The translations under genes were made by a program, and so were the position numbers. Positions 12,789 through 24,015 of a stretch of 64,000 nucleotides of DNA are shown here, in pieces (position 1 is the stretch's first letter; each line of letters starts with the position of its first letter). Origin of the DNA: Deuterostichococcus epilithicus. Lineage: Eukaryota; Chlorophyta; Trebouxiophyceae; Prasiolales; Stichococcaceae. The stretch is from contig JAVTLE010000005.1 in the NCBI GenBank assembly GCA_033439295.1, forward strand, positions 3,088,501 through 3,152,500. Direction: 5' to 3'. The notes beneath the pieces are model-generated. The model was given only the letters and a program-made list of their open reading frames with translations, had not been told where the DNA came from and searched no databases.

Positions 12789-13154
12789 ATTTAAGATCGA
12801 GCCGCTGACAACGGTGTGAGAAAGTTTTGTGTGGTGCGGTGTCTGCTGACTCGCTCCTTACTGATCTGCCACGTCAGATGCACAAATTGATCAACAGGTG
12901 CAACGCCTGAAGATAAGCGTCACTCGCACAGCGATGATGCAGTTGCACCAAAAAGTGTCTCTGGCTCGATATTTTGCCTCCTTGCGCAACGATTTCGCGC
13001 ATAGTAAAACAAAGTAGTAAACGTGGTCCTCTAGCTCACTGGCTGCACCGTGACAGCTCTGGTTGATAACGAGCGTGTGTTCCTTCTGAAATCACGCGCT
13101 GAAACCCAGCAGTATATCTCCCGTGCAACGGATCAGAATTTATCACAGCGCAGC
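12789..13154. promoter_or_regulatory. Divergent spacer between the CreA-like gene and eEFSec
   Basis: 366 bases between two divergent start codons, the shortest divergent spacer in the window and so a candidate bidirectional promoter. The eEFSec frame stays open upstream of the chosen ATG, so part may be 5' UTR or extra N-terminus. No specific motif identified. Confidence 0.4.
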
Positions 13155-16100
13155 ATGGCGGCGGCCGCGCCATCGAGAAGGCTGAACGTCAATGTTGGCG
13201 TCCTTGGGCATGTGGACAGCGGCAAGACCAGCCTTGGTGAGGCTGGTTGCCAGCCTGTGTCGAGCTGCTCAGAATGGCGACCCGAAGACTTTGGAGCTTC
13301 CTGCTGCTGCTGTTGCGGCGCCATGCAGCGCCTGCAAGGTGCCAGGTACCTGGCACACATGACAGTGCTGTTGCGTGCAGTTGCGGCGCTGTCGACGCGG
13401 CTGTCCACTGCCGCGTTGGACAAGCACCCGCAGAGCAAGGAGCGCGGCATCACGCTGGACTTGGGATTTTCCTCCTTCACCGTGAGTGCAGTGGCCCTTC
13501 TTGCTGCGAGTACTTGGTGTTGCAGCATTGACCTGCATGCGCACAGCGACAGCGTGGCGTCTCGCGTTCTGCCCGGTGCTTCAGCTTCCTACGTCGCAGA
13601 AACTTCGATCTCATGTTGCGCACCCAGCTGGGTTTGCATTTTCTGAAAGCGGCTCAATTTCGAAACCCCGGTCAGATCCCGATGCCCCCTCGAAGTCTGG
13701 CACTTCACCCAATCTGGCACTACGACCGGGCTCAAGCAGTAGCTGGTGACTCAAAGAGCTTACAGACGCCCGGGCTGCGTCATTCCAACCCCTTATGTGC
13801 CGAGAAACAGCCTCAGCAACGTATCTTCCCCCTGACGGACTTCACCCGCATTCTGAGAGTTCAAAACACCAGAGTTCCCGCTGAACATCCCTCGCAGGCG
13901 CCGCTGCCGTCGCACCTGGCAGACCAGCCCTACGACGAGGTGCAGGTCACACTGGTGGACTGCCCCGGGCATGCGTCGCTGATCCGCACCATCATCGGCG
14001 GCGCCCAGATCATCGACATGATGCTGCTGGTGGTGGATGTCACCAAAGGTTCGGCGCTGCAGTGCCACCTGCGCCAGGGCCTGCGCTGCTGCCAGTCTGG
14101 CAAATAAAATGAATGCCCAACAAAGCTGTCGTGCACGTGGGAACGACTCTGGCCAGAAAGCTTTATGTCATCTCCAGCCAGATTGTGGGATGCAGCCCGG
14201 CCGGCGAGCGCATGGCAGCGTGTACACACTCAGGCGCAGTGAAGCATCTGCCTCGGGTCTTGAGCACACGCAGCATGCATCTGGGCAGCTGCAGCAGCAG
14301 CACTTCACTGCAGAACCCATTTTCTGCCCCACTGCGCAGGCATCCACCGGCAGACGGCAGAGCGGCTGGTGCTCGGCACCACGATGCACCACCTGGTGGC
14401 TGCACAAGGCCGACTTCCTGCCGGCAGACACCTAGTGGGCGCGGCAATGCTCGCACCCCCCTGCACGCAGGCATCCAGGCGCAGACCGCAGAGTGCCTGG
14501 TGCTGGGCGAATTGGCGACGCAGCACCTGGTGGTGGTGCTGAACAAGGCCGACCTGCTGCCAGCGGAGGGCCGGGCCAAGCTACTGGCCCGCGCGCGCAG
14601 GCGGCTGGGCGCCACGTTTGCGCAGACCAAGTTCCCTGGCTGCCCCATGGTCGCCGTGTCCGCCAAGCCCGGTGCGAGCAGGGGTCGACTTGCTCTGGGC
14701 GGCAGCAAAGCGCCTCGTCCGATGATGCCGCCGCCAAGAAGGCATTGTGCTTGCTCTCTGGCGCCAGGCGCCGCAGTCGCTTGGGACGGCCCCGTCGAGC
14801 CAGCTGCACCCTTCCACGCATGGAGGCGCTGTTGCCTCAAAGGAAAGGTCAGTGTAGCATCGCCCTCTAGACGGTGGCAGCGCTCTGACGGCAGCGCCCT
14901 GCAGACAGCGGTGTGTCATATCGAAAACCTTGGCCCAGGCGGCGGCGACGGCCCGGCGGCAGCGCCGGCGGAGGGCGTGGACGACCTCGTCCAGTTGCTG
15001 CTGGAGCGGATCCCGCGGCGGCTGCGCCGCCCGAGCGGCCCGCTGCTGTTCGCCATCGACCACTGCTTCGCCATCCGCGGGCAGGGCACCGTGCTCACCG
15101 GCACCGTGCTGCAGGTGGCTCAGCCCACGGCCTCCCATCGCTGGCCATGTGCCATGCTGCGGGACGAGGTAGACTGGCATCACTGGCTGGAGGCCGCAAT
15201 GCGCTCGGTTCGAGTGACGTGATGTGCAATGAGGTTGCCGCCTCCGCTTCGAGATCTGACGGTGAGCTGGCGGTGCGCGCAGGGCGCCGTCAAGGTGGGC
15301 GACACTGTCGAGCTGCCGGCGCTGAAGCTGCAACGCAAGGTGGGGGCCTTCGTGCAGTTGCTGCGAGCCTCGCTGCATTGTTCACGGAAGCAGGTGCATA
15401 CAGCTCGCCCTGCTGTCGCTTTGCCCTGGACAAAGTCCAGGGGCGCCCCGCCAGTCGCTTTCAGCCGCAGAGCTGCCAGCCCAAGCAGCCAGCCTGAGTG
15501 AGGCCTGGCTGCGCTGCTCGTGCGCTGACGCCGTGCAGTCACACTGCCGAAGCCCCGCGCCGCAGGTGCGCGGCCTGCAGATGTTCCGCGTGCCGGTGGC
15601 GGCGGCGGCCGCCGGCGACCGCACTGCAATCGCCGTCACGCAGCTGGATGCGGCGCTCGTGGAGCGGGGCGTCGCCGCCACGCCGGGCAGCGTGCCCACC
15701 TTCACCGCTGCGGTCGCCGCTGTCGAGAAAATCCGATTCTTTTCGGGTGGGAACCTCGTTCCCCGGTGTGTAGACGCGCCTGCAAAGACCCGCTCGATCC
15801 TGGGTGCAGTACGGCATTGGCTCATCCTGTCGGCGGGGTCAGCAACAGATTGGCCCCGCCGACAGGTGTGCTGTGCTGCCGTCGCACCGCAGAAAAGGGA
15901 TGCTGCACAAGATGCCGTGCCAAGGACGCACAGACGGCGGCACCGTGGCAGTGGTCCAATGCTGCAAGGGCTGTGCGGCGGGATGGCAACTTCCAGCCCT
16001 TTGCCAGCCCGACAGCCAGAGGGAAGCAGGCACAGCCATCACCGCCGCAGCACACTCTCCGGCTGGGGACCAATCTCACGCTGCGCGGCTTGTGCACAGG

Positions 16101-17955
16101 CGAGGTCCGGTCGAAGACGAAGATGCACGTGAGCGTGGGGCACGCCACTGTCATGGCAGAGCTGTCCTTCTTTGGGCTGCCGGAAGGCGAGGCCAGGCCG
16201 CTGGAGTCGCCATCACAAGGAGATGCTGTGGCAGCAGCATTGGTCCGCCTGAGCCAGCTCACGCTGCAGGTGCGTACTGCCGCCGCTCGCTCCCTTCTGC
16301 ACCTCGCGGCTGCAGTGTGACGACGGACTTGCGTGCGCCTCCCGCGCCTCGGCAGCCAGCCTCCGCACAGCCTGCCTTCCTGCGAGTGCCGTCGCTACAG
16401 AGATTGCCTGCAGGGGGAGCAGCTGGCGAGTGCTGCTCACATCTCATTCGGGCTGTATCGCCTTTCAGTCTCGAATGTCAGAACCTTCGGTCTGCTGCAT
16501 GTGGGATGCAGGACGCCGCCCCACCACTCGACTTCTCGAGGCGGTACCTGCACCAGGAGCAGCTGTACGGCCTGGAGGGCCGCCCGCCTGTCACTGACTC
16601 CGATGCCCATGGCGGCGGCGTCGGCGCCGCCGCTGCCGATGCCGCGGAGGGCAGTGCGGACCCCGCGCCGCACCACGGGCCGCAATGGGCGCTGCTGCGC
16701 TTCAGCCAGCCCGTCACCGCGCCAGCGGTGGGCAGGGTCCCGAACTGCGATCGAGCCCAGACTCTGACGTCTATGTTGTGCTGCCCTCGCGCCCGACGAG
16801 CTGAGGCAGCGCCCAAGTAGGCAGACTGGCTGTTGCTGCTGCCACTGCCAAGGCGTCACCGGCCCTGTCGATATGCGCCCAAGCGGCAACATGTTCTGAA
16901 GAAGTTGGGTGCTCACCCTGCACCAAAACGAGGTCGCAAGTCGCAGCTTTTGTCCTCCTGTGAGAGCCAGGGCCAGGGCTGAGCCAGGACCACCGCTGTT
17001 CTTCCTGCACTTCCCGCAGGACGCGCTGGTCATCGGCTCAAAGCTCGACGCAGACGCCGGTGCCGGCGCCTGCCGCCTGGCGCTGTGCGGCCGCCTGGCG
17101 GCGCTGCTGGACCCTGAAGACCCGGCGGCGCTCGCGGCGCTGCGCGTGTTCAAGATCAAGCAGCGGGCCGGCAGCGTGGAGCGGCTGGCGCGTGACGGGC
17201 GGTCCGCCGTGTGCCGCGGCATGTTCAAGAAGGAGACCGACCTGACCGCCTTCACCGGCATGCAGGCGCGCCACTTGTCGGTCGCCAAGGGTCTGGGATG
17301 CCTGTCCTCGCCTCTGCCTCACGCTGGTGCCTCAGCCCCTCGCCCTGCAGCGGGGTCGTCGGCTGGCTCGGCTTGATCAACCCAGGATTGTCTGTGGCGG
17401 CTGCAGCGCCTATGACTGTGACATCCACATGTGCACTCTGCGCGGAGGCGCACTTCTCTGGCGCTCGCTTTGCTGTCACTTGCTGCGCGCCACTGGCCGG
17501 CCGCGCCATACCATATTCGGTCCCACAGGGAATACCGCACCGCTTTCGTGAGCCATGTTGCACGATTGGCGAGCAGTGCTTACAAGGTTTATGCGCAGAA
17601 GTGCCTTGCAGCCAAGCGAGTGCAAATGTCCATATGGAAATGGTTTCTCATGGCAGGAGGAGATGACCTCAACCACTGCTCTCGCTGTTCCTACAGCTGA
17701 TCACGGACGGCGGGTTTAGATAGCGGTATCACCTGCATGCTGCAGCGCCCGTCCGGCATATGCAACAAAGAAGCTGCGTTCTCGCTTTTACAGGTCACAA
17801 CAGCTGGCGGCGTCACGGGCGTACTGGAGGGCCCCTTCGGCAAGTCGGGCAAGTTTAACGTGCGCTTCTCGGACGGCGGCGTGCAGCCGGGGGACCACGT
17901 GACGCTGCGCTTCAAGAAGTTCGTCTATGGCGACAAGCGGCGCATGGCGCAGTGA
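13155..17955 (+). CDS. EEFSEC: Selenocysteine-specific elongation factor (eEFSec / SelB)
   Basis: GTPase that delivers Sec-tRNA to the ribosome at recoded UGA codons. The ATG at 13155 gives MAAAAPSRRLNVNVGVLGHV with the P-loop GHVDSGKTS. Exon 2 (about 13378-13480) has DKHPQSKERGITLDLGFSSF, the diagnostic eEFSec switch region. The exon near 13899-14047 has VDCPGHASLIRTIIGGAQII (G3). The exon at 14472-14670 has VVLNKADLLP (G4) and VSAKPG (G5). The exon near 14933-15114 has FAIDHCFAIRGQGTVLTGTV (domain II). Later exons give MFRVPVAAA, VEKIRFFSG, KTKMHVSVGHATVMAELSFF, the long domain III/IV segments near 16510-16735 and 17020-17275, and GKSGKFNVRFSDGG...LRFKKFVYGDKRRMAQ at the end (17793-17955). 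All GTPase motifs are intact, so the protein looks functional and implies selenoproteins in this alga. Several introns are large; one carries a copy of the next exon's start. Confidence 0.92.
14337..14430 (+). repeat. Exon echo in an eEFSec intron
   Basis: Decayed tandem copy of the exon start at 14467-14567. Both copies begin with a pyrimidine-C-G-CAG acceptor followed by GCATCCA and run in parallel through CTGGTGCT..., CACCTGGTGG and AAGGCCGAC.TCCTGCC. The upstream copy has indels that destroy the frame and lies in the intron. Confidence 0.75.
15826..15866. repeat. Perfect 13-base inverted repeat in an eEFSec intron
   Basis: Arms CCTGTCGGCGGGG (15826-15838) and CCCCGCCGACAGG (15854-15866) are exact reverse complements with a 15-base loop. 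They would form a strong GC-rich hairpin in the pre-mRNA. Confidence 0.85.
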
Positions 17956-18460
17956 GGCGGCAACACACGGCGCAGTGAGGTGGGGCCGGACGCCTGCCGG
18001 AGGGCTGCTGGCAGGAACCTGCCGCCGTGGTGGCGGCTGCTCTTAACTTTCTTGCGCTGAGCAAACTGCACGACAGGTGTGTGCCCGGCATGCAGCTGGC
18101 AATGAACCCTGCCAGCCTGGCCTTCGGGCATTGCCCAAATCTCCATGTGTATGCCTAAGTGTGTTGCAAGGAGGAGGCACAGCGAAGTATTGTTCCACAT
18201 CTCAGCCGCACCAGCACACACAGCAAGCAGCCTGAACTGCCAAAACTTTGCAGCACTGCATCGTCTTACCACTTCTACCAATCAATCCAGCCCATGTGTG
18301 TTTGCAACCCCTGCTTGGATGAATCTTCTGCTTCATGAGCAGGCTTCGTGATGGTGCAAATCATGAAAGTCTTCATGTCTTGCGCGGGTACCTAGTGATC
18401 CGATGTGTCGCCAGCCACTGTCCCTGGCGTGCTGAGGCATGGCAGCAGCCGCCTGCAGCT
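17956..18460. other. Convergent intergenic region
   Basis: About 500 bases between the eEFSec stop and the stop of the minus-strand Pro-rich gene; presumably 3' UTRs. Nothing else recognised. I looked here for an obvious selenocysteine-insertion-like hairpin and could not support one by eye. Confidence 0.4.
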
Positions 18461-20657
18461 CTAGCGGCCCTGGATAGCATTCAGCAGGCCGATGACGCTC
18501 TGGAGCGTGCCCGGATTCTGCTGTGCGGCCTGGAAGGCATTCTGCACCGCGATGGGCACGCCGGGCGCGGGCGGCGGCGGCGACTGCGTATCAGGCACGT
18601 CACAAAAGGGGTGTCAGAAGACGCAGCTGATATGAGGCGCACTCGAATGACAGTGAGTCGAGCAAGCATACGGTGACCGCGAATCGGCTTGGTACATTCG
18701 TTGGTGGTTTTGGGAACAAGTGGCATGACCTGTCACCTTGCCCAGGAGTGGCGTCACAACTTTGCCGGGCGGTGGGCGCTTCGCTGCAAACGGCTGCACG
18801 ATTCTGCCAACCGGCAGCACTGCCTTGCCGGTCGGTGCTGGCGTCTTGGCAGGCGCCTTTGCTGGTGCTTTGGTCGGCGCTGGAGTCTTTGCCGGAATTC
18901 TGACTGGCGCCTTGGTGGGCACCTTGGCAGGAGCCTTGGTTGGTGCCTTTGTTGGTGCCTTCGTAGGCGCTTTAGTAGGAGCTGCACAGCCACGTACACA
19001 CAGTGCTTGCAGGCTTGGCTTGTCAAACTAAAAGCAAGGCATCAAATCGTGAAAATGACGCCTATCGAGATGCTGCAGATTGCCCAGAATTGCACGCAGT
19101 GCTGGCTTGAAAGCAAAAGTCGCACCTGCACCCAATGGGGCCACCGGCACAGCTGCATCGCAAACCCCAATTCAGTCCAACAAAATCGTGGAATAACGGA
19201 CTATCGGTGGAGGAACATTCCGTGCTGCAGACTCGAGAAATGGTCACATATGTGCAGCATTTGGCAAGGACATAATTGCCAACAGAGGTTCCGATCTTTG
19301 ACAGGAACAGCAGGCGCACCTTGGCGCAGCTGCCGTGCTGCTGCCAGCCTGCAACTGCGGCACAGGTAGTCTTCACCAAGCAAACGTGTCAATAGTCCGC
19401 TGGCACGTCCATTGGTCGATTGGTGGTGGTCGCCAGCAGGGCGCAGTCATGCGGCGCTCAACTCAGCGCATCTCCTTCTAGGCTGCTGCCGAAACTGTGT
19501 GGGATGTCGAACGCACCTCCGATGGCCGATGGCACCAAGAAGGCCAATCACGTTGCCCAGATTCGGGTTCTGCTCTGCGGCCAGCAACGAGTTTTCGACC
19601 ACGGACGGAATCCCGGGACTCGGGGGAGGCGGTGGTGGCTGCACCACAGAATCAGGTCCCCACATTCAAACATATTTAATGCCGCCACATATTAGACGAA
19701 AGGCTGGTCTGGTGTTCAGGGTGCCGCCTCTCTGTGTATACACAGTGGGCAGATTCATTGAGCAGGCTGTCCTCATTTATGCACGCACAGCATGCCTAGA
19801 GATGTGATGAGAGGCGATTACCGGGCCGCCACCCAGGGGAGTCACAATCGCCGTGGGCGCGGTGCTGGTGGTTGGCTGCACGGAAAGCGGCGCCACTGTA
19901 GGCATCGGTGTTGGCACTGACGTAGGCACTGGCGTCGGCACCCGCGTCGGCACCGGTGTTGGCGCCTTCGTTGGCGCTGCAAAGATGTCGAAGCGCACTT
20001 ACTCATGTCCCGCGACAATTTCTGCACTTGCCATTCTTCAGGCTCGAGTTCGCCATGTACATGTCAGACCACTAACAGCATGCTTATACAGCAATGTTGC
20101 CGCTCGTCATCCTGCAGACAAAGCCACACCTGCACCGAGCGGCCCAACCGGGACCGCTACATTGGCACACATACACCGGATCATCAACATCAGCAGGTCT
20201 CCAAGCAAGTACAGACCGAGTTGTACGGCATCCCCGGCCAGAGGCTCTCGAAATGCTATTGTTTCACAAAGTGCAGAAGGCTTGCAAGCGCCATTGCTGG
20301 CAGGGCTGCTGCCGCCATGCAGGGAGGTGCTTGGTGGCGTGAAAGTTGCCCACCTTGCGCCAAGTTGCGCGCTGCAAACAATCTGCAGAGGAGCAAGACA
20401 ATTGCTTCATGATCGAAGATCGGAATATGCGCAGATGAGCCGACTAAATCTGCCTCAATTCGGCGGCCTTCTCAAGCAGTCGTCCGGGAGTTGCACGCCA
20501 GAAAGATAGAGCAGTCGGCCGCTCAGAAGCTGCGCCTCACAGTTCATACAATAGTGGGACACGCATGTGAATCTCAGGCGTGCCTTTCCGCAGAAACTGC
20601 CGAGCTGAGGGTGAGCAAGACGGCGAGCGCTCCGAACAATGCCGTATCTCGAGGCAT
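18461..20657 (-). CDS. Secreted Pro/Thr/Lys-rich repeat protein, two-module (paralogue B)
   Basis: The start MPRDTALFGALAVLLTLSSAVSAERHA at 20657 is a textbook signal peptide. The exon near 19980-19820 opens APTKAPTPVPTRVPTPVPT and continues in Thr/Pro/Val. The exon near 19650-19515 reads PPPPSPGIPSVVENSLLAAEQ and ends NVIGLLGAIGHR. A plausible exon near 19165-19060 reads AVPVAPLGAGATFAFKPALR. The exon near 18980-18735 repeats TKAPTKAPT and AKTPAPTKAPAK. The last exon (about 18600-18461) reads PPPPPAPGVPIAVQNAFQAAQQ and ends IGLLNAIQGR, clearly homologous to the 19650 exon. So a [Pro/Thr repeat + PPPP-GxP-(I/V)GLLxAI] module occurs twice. It could instead be two genes, but I found no second signal peptide. 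A wall or matrix role is inferred from composition. The splice after the signal peptide is not resolved. Confidence 0.6.
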
Positions 20658-21067
20658 CCTGCTGTGCCCACCGAGGAGTTATGCAGCGGCCACAATTTCC
20701 CTTCAGCTTTGGGAGTTGGTAGCGACACTATTGAGCTTTCAGCTTGCACGCGTGTTCTGTTATCCCGTCATGACTGCCATATTGTACACGTGTACACATC
20801 CTGGGCGGTAGCCTGGGAGTCCTGACTCATCACCGTGTGAATCCCATTGCTGTTTGGCTCTGTCACGACACTACTCAGCTTGCGTATTTCACATGCTTGC
20901 TCACTCGATGTCAAGGGATCAACACCTGTCACAGTATATCCGTGTAAGCCCTGAAGTGGCCTCTGTGTCAACAAGCGAGGCCCACGTGTCGGCAGCCGCC
21001 AAATTACATGCTGGGATTGAACATAGCGCAGTCACATTGTATAAGGTCCATCAGTGAGCTGACGCGG
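20658..21067. other. Intergenic spacer between two secreted Pro-rich genes
   Basis: About 410 bases; expected to hold the promoter of the downstream minus-strand gene and the 3' UTR of the next. No gene or repeat recognised. Confidence 0.4.
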
Positions 21068-22283
21068 TCAATGTTTGAGTGCTTGGCCACTGGACTTGCT
21101 GCAGCATTGCTGCGTGCCGATGTGAGTGTGTTTTGGATGCCATCCATCTTCATTTACCCCTCCTTCCCCTGACGCCGCTGCCGTTGCTCCATCGATGGCG
21201 ACTCCCAGCCTGCTCGGCAGCAGAGTCGCCTCTGTCGTCTCTCGTCTTGTCCTTGCTGCTCGCTTAGGGGCAGCGTCCGCAGCTGACGGGGCAATAGCTG
21301 CCAGGGCCGGCAGCAGGAAGCAGCTGTGCTGGGCGGCGGAGAGCGCATTGACGGCATCCAGTGCGCTGTTGCCTGTTGTCGGAATGGGAAAGCCCTGCGG
21401 AGGCGGGATGTCGACACAGGCGGCGACTGCAGCAGAATGGCCAAAGGGCGGCGGTCGGCAGACGAGCTATTAGTCGCATGCACAGACCGCTCTGCGCTCT
21501 GCGCGGCCAATGCATGTCCCCATGCTGACTGCTGCTGTCGGTGGGCTGTCAAGTATTTGGTGACGCTGTGCGGAGAGCACGTGACATGGCATTGCTACAT
21601 CACGAGCATGCGACACAGCGAGATGTCGCATTCGTTGGAGGTGGCGTGGGGGTTGCCAGTGGCTGCACTACCAGCGGCGTCACTGCCACAGGCGCAGCAG
21701 TTGGTGCAGGGATCAGCGGCGTAGATATGGGCATCGGCGCCGGCGTCACGACAGCGGCTGGAGCCAGAGTGGCGGCAGCCGCCGTCATCGGTGCTGGCGT
21801 CGGCGCCGGGGCAGGTGCTGCTGGGGATGCAGGAGTGGGGCTGGGAGCCAGCTTTCGCAGCGGCAAAAGGCCGACAGGGCGCCCTGCATGGGCTCTCAAA
21901 CTCCCTGGTAATGATCAACTTCGTACACCGCTGGGCTTAGCAGCTGCCAGCCCACCCATGTGATGTGTGATATGGCTGTGTGTCAGGTGCGTGATGGATG
22001 CACAGTGCAGTTTGCATGCCCTATTTGTCAGGTCCTTGCCAACCTTGCTGCAGGCGTCGCCCCGCTGAGATGCCAGCCTGCATGAGTAATCGCACCGATG
22101 CTCAGCTGCTGGTTCAATCTGTACTTCGCCGAGGTTTCGTATTTGTGCGTAGGCCTGTAGACGAGACGGCGCATGGAGGCCTCCGGACCTAACAGCTTCC
22201 GCCCGTTGTGCCACCGCTGCAGCGAATGCCAGAAACAGGACTGCTAGAACCCACGCACACTGCCCGCGTGGTATGTTTATCAT
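21068..22283 (-). CDS. Secreted Pro/Ala/Thr-rich protein (paralogue A)
   Basis: The start MINIPRGQCAWVLAVLFLAF followed by AAAVAQRAEA at 22283 is a strong signal peptide. The exon near 21890-21605 is low-complexity Pro/Ala/Thr: PSPTPASPAAPAPAPTPAP, then PAAVVTPAPMPISTPLIPAP, ending PPPTN. The last coding exon (about 21450-21068) reads VAACVDIPPPQGFPIPTTGN followed by SALDAVNALSAAQH, then a basic tail ending SSGQALKH. The order signal peptide, Pro-rich repeat, IPPP-GxP block followed by a helix-like segment matches the neighbouring gene at 18461-20657, so the two are probably tandem paralogues. Function unknown; extracellular matrix or wall is a composition-based inference. A + strand frame over the same DNA reads as long GVGAGVGA runs and is a shadow. 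Confidence 0.6.
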
Positions 22284-22589
22284 ATTGCAGGAAGTTGTAG
22301 GGAATTTCGACGAAATGGATCAACGCTTCAGGCGCATCAGATCTATTGCAGATGCAGCTGCGTGCGACCTGTGGGCAAGTTTTGTCCCAGACTAAGTGCA
22401 ATTCCGATCACAACAGGAAGGCAACGAAAGGAACGCTAGAATACGTCTGCTCGCTCGTCTGCACGCATGCTACCACCACTTGTGCTTGCAGCCAGCCGCA
22501 AATGAGCAGCGGCATTATGGGCGGCAGCCCGAGGACGTTGCGCTTGGCTTTTTCCATCCCCTTCCAGCTGTTGAATGGCGCCTCGCTCA
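22284..22589. other. Short intergenic spacer
   Basis: About 300 bases between the start of the Pro-rich gene and the stop of the ShKT gene. The minus-strand frame covering 22490-22590 continues past the ShKT stop in another frame and is not supported as coding. Confidence 0.4.
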
Positions 22590-24015
22590 TCAGGAACAGC
22601 GGCCGCAGGTCACTGCGCAGAAGCTGGCTCTGCCGGCCTGCATCAGCAGGCGGACAGAGGAACGAGGTGGCACAGTGAGGATGTGCAGTCAGGATTTTTT
22701 TAAACAATAAGTACATATGTGGCGCACTGTGACTATTATCGAGCAGACTTCATCAACACACCACCAGCGCCAGACTCACCTGTGGAAACATGAATGCTGC
22801 ATTGCATTGGCCTGCGTCGCGCCACTGCGCGCACGACAGTGGGAACTGCTGCAGCTTGCGGCCCTTCTTTGCCTACAGCTTGCGGCGGCCGACAGCGCCC
22901 ACGCAGCAGCTGCTGAACGGCCTGCATGCACGCACGAACAAAACAGATCGTAGTGGAAAGGGTGCGTGGAGACAGTGACATCGAGTGCGTCTTGTGTGAT
23001 GCGGCTCTAGAAGTACATATACTGCACCTCTCTGGAGAGCTAATACTGCAAGCCTTTAGGCCCCTCCTTATATTGTTTCGTTCTGAGATGGGCCTTTGCA
23101 GGCCCGCGCGTGTGGTGCAGGAGATGGCGGGGAGAGCAAAAGACGGCAGCGGTGACAGCCTCGCTTATGGAGCTGGGGCCCGAGACCAGCTTCGAGACAG
23201 CAATATCAATGGTGCTGTGAATGAGGCCACACTCTTTCTCTCGTGCCAAGCAATCCGAGGCATGCTGAATTGGCAGTAAGCAGCCGCTCCAGCAGTAGAA
23301 ACCATGCATCGCACTTGCGTAGCGGGGGTGGGCACCGCAGCGGAAACAAAGCAGCGGGGTGAGGCCGCCAGCAGTGAAGGGGAAGCCAGAGAAGCCGAAG
23401 ACCGCTGGCTGAATGTCGATGCAGGCCACTGCGTGATTGTGTGAAATATCAGCTTCATCCAGCGCCGGCAAGTGCTACTCAACTTGAACGCAACAAAGTT
23501 TCCTGTGATGATCAGTCTGCAAGCATTTGCTTTGGCGTGCTGGAGTGACTCTGGTGCCCGTCAGTGCAGCGCAGTTCAAACTGCCACATCTGCTTGCGAG
23601 ATGATGCCCTCACACAGTCGTCATAATAAACATGCATGCGCAGGCACCGATCTTGGGTGCCTGGCAGAAGTTGCACAATGACCGCGGCGCCTGCGCCCGC
23701 AGCAGTTGGGAGGCCGTGTCAGTCAATGATACAGTGATTCCATACGAGGACGATCAAGCTGCTTGCGCTGTGAGAGGTTGCTTCAAATACCAGCTGCAGA
23801 TGAGGCCAGAGAGGCGGGTTATCAGCTTGCGAATGCTTGCGAATGTTCAAAAGGAGACAGGACTAGGAACCAGCTGCGCGTCCTTGCGAGCAGACTCTCG
23901 CAGCTCAAGACGCCGTCTTGCCTTTCGAGTATCACACACCTTGCGACAGGCGCAGGAAGGAGGCCAGCAGGACCATGAGCACGAGCTGCGGCATGACGAA
24001 CTTGAGTGCCGCCAT
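22590..24015 (-). CDS. Secreted protein with C-terminal ShKT-like domain
   Basis: The start at 24015 gives MAALKFVMPQLVLMVLLASF and LRLSQ, a signal peptide, with a GT donor right after. The last two exons are well defined: AKKGRKLQQFPLSCAQWRDA then GQCNAAFMFPQ (about 22880-22787, donor CAG|GTGAGT), joined in phase to AGRASFCAVTCGRCS and a stop at 22590. The result C..W...GQC....FM...C...C..C is the ShKT pattern found in many algal secreted enzymes and lectin-like proteins. The first ShKT cysteine must lie in an upstream exon that I did not resolve. Middle exons between about 23930 and 22890 are uncertain; frames near 23470-23330 are candidates. No catalytic domain was identified, so the function is unknown. 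Confidence 0.55.

Noticed and set aside
13020-13075. tRNA-like stretch (GTGGTCCTCTAGCTCACTGGCTG) before eEFSec
   Set aside because: No matching acceptor stem, T-loop GGTTCRA or anticodon arm could be formed.
18738-18990. Plus-strand frame GAFAGALVGAGVFAGILTGA resembling a hydrophobic membrane protein
   Set aside because: Shadow of the minus-strand TKAPTKAP repeat exon; no start or splice context on the plus strand.
19853-19990. Plus-strand Gly/Val-rich reading frame (GVGTDVGTGVGTRVGTGVGA) resembling a glycine-rich structural protein
   Set aside because: It is the reverse-strand shadow of Thr/Pro/Val-rich coding exons; the minus strand has the signal peptides, splice sites and homologous terminal modules.
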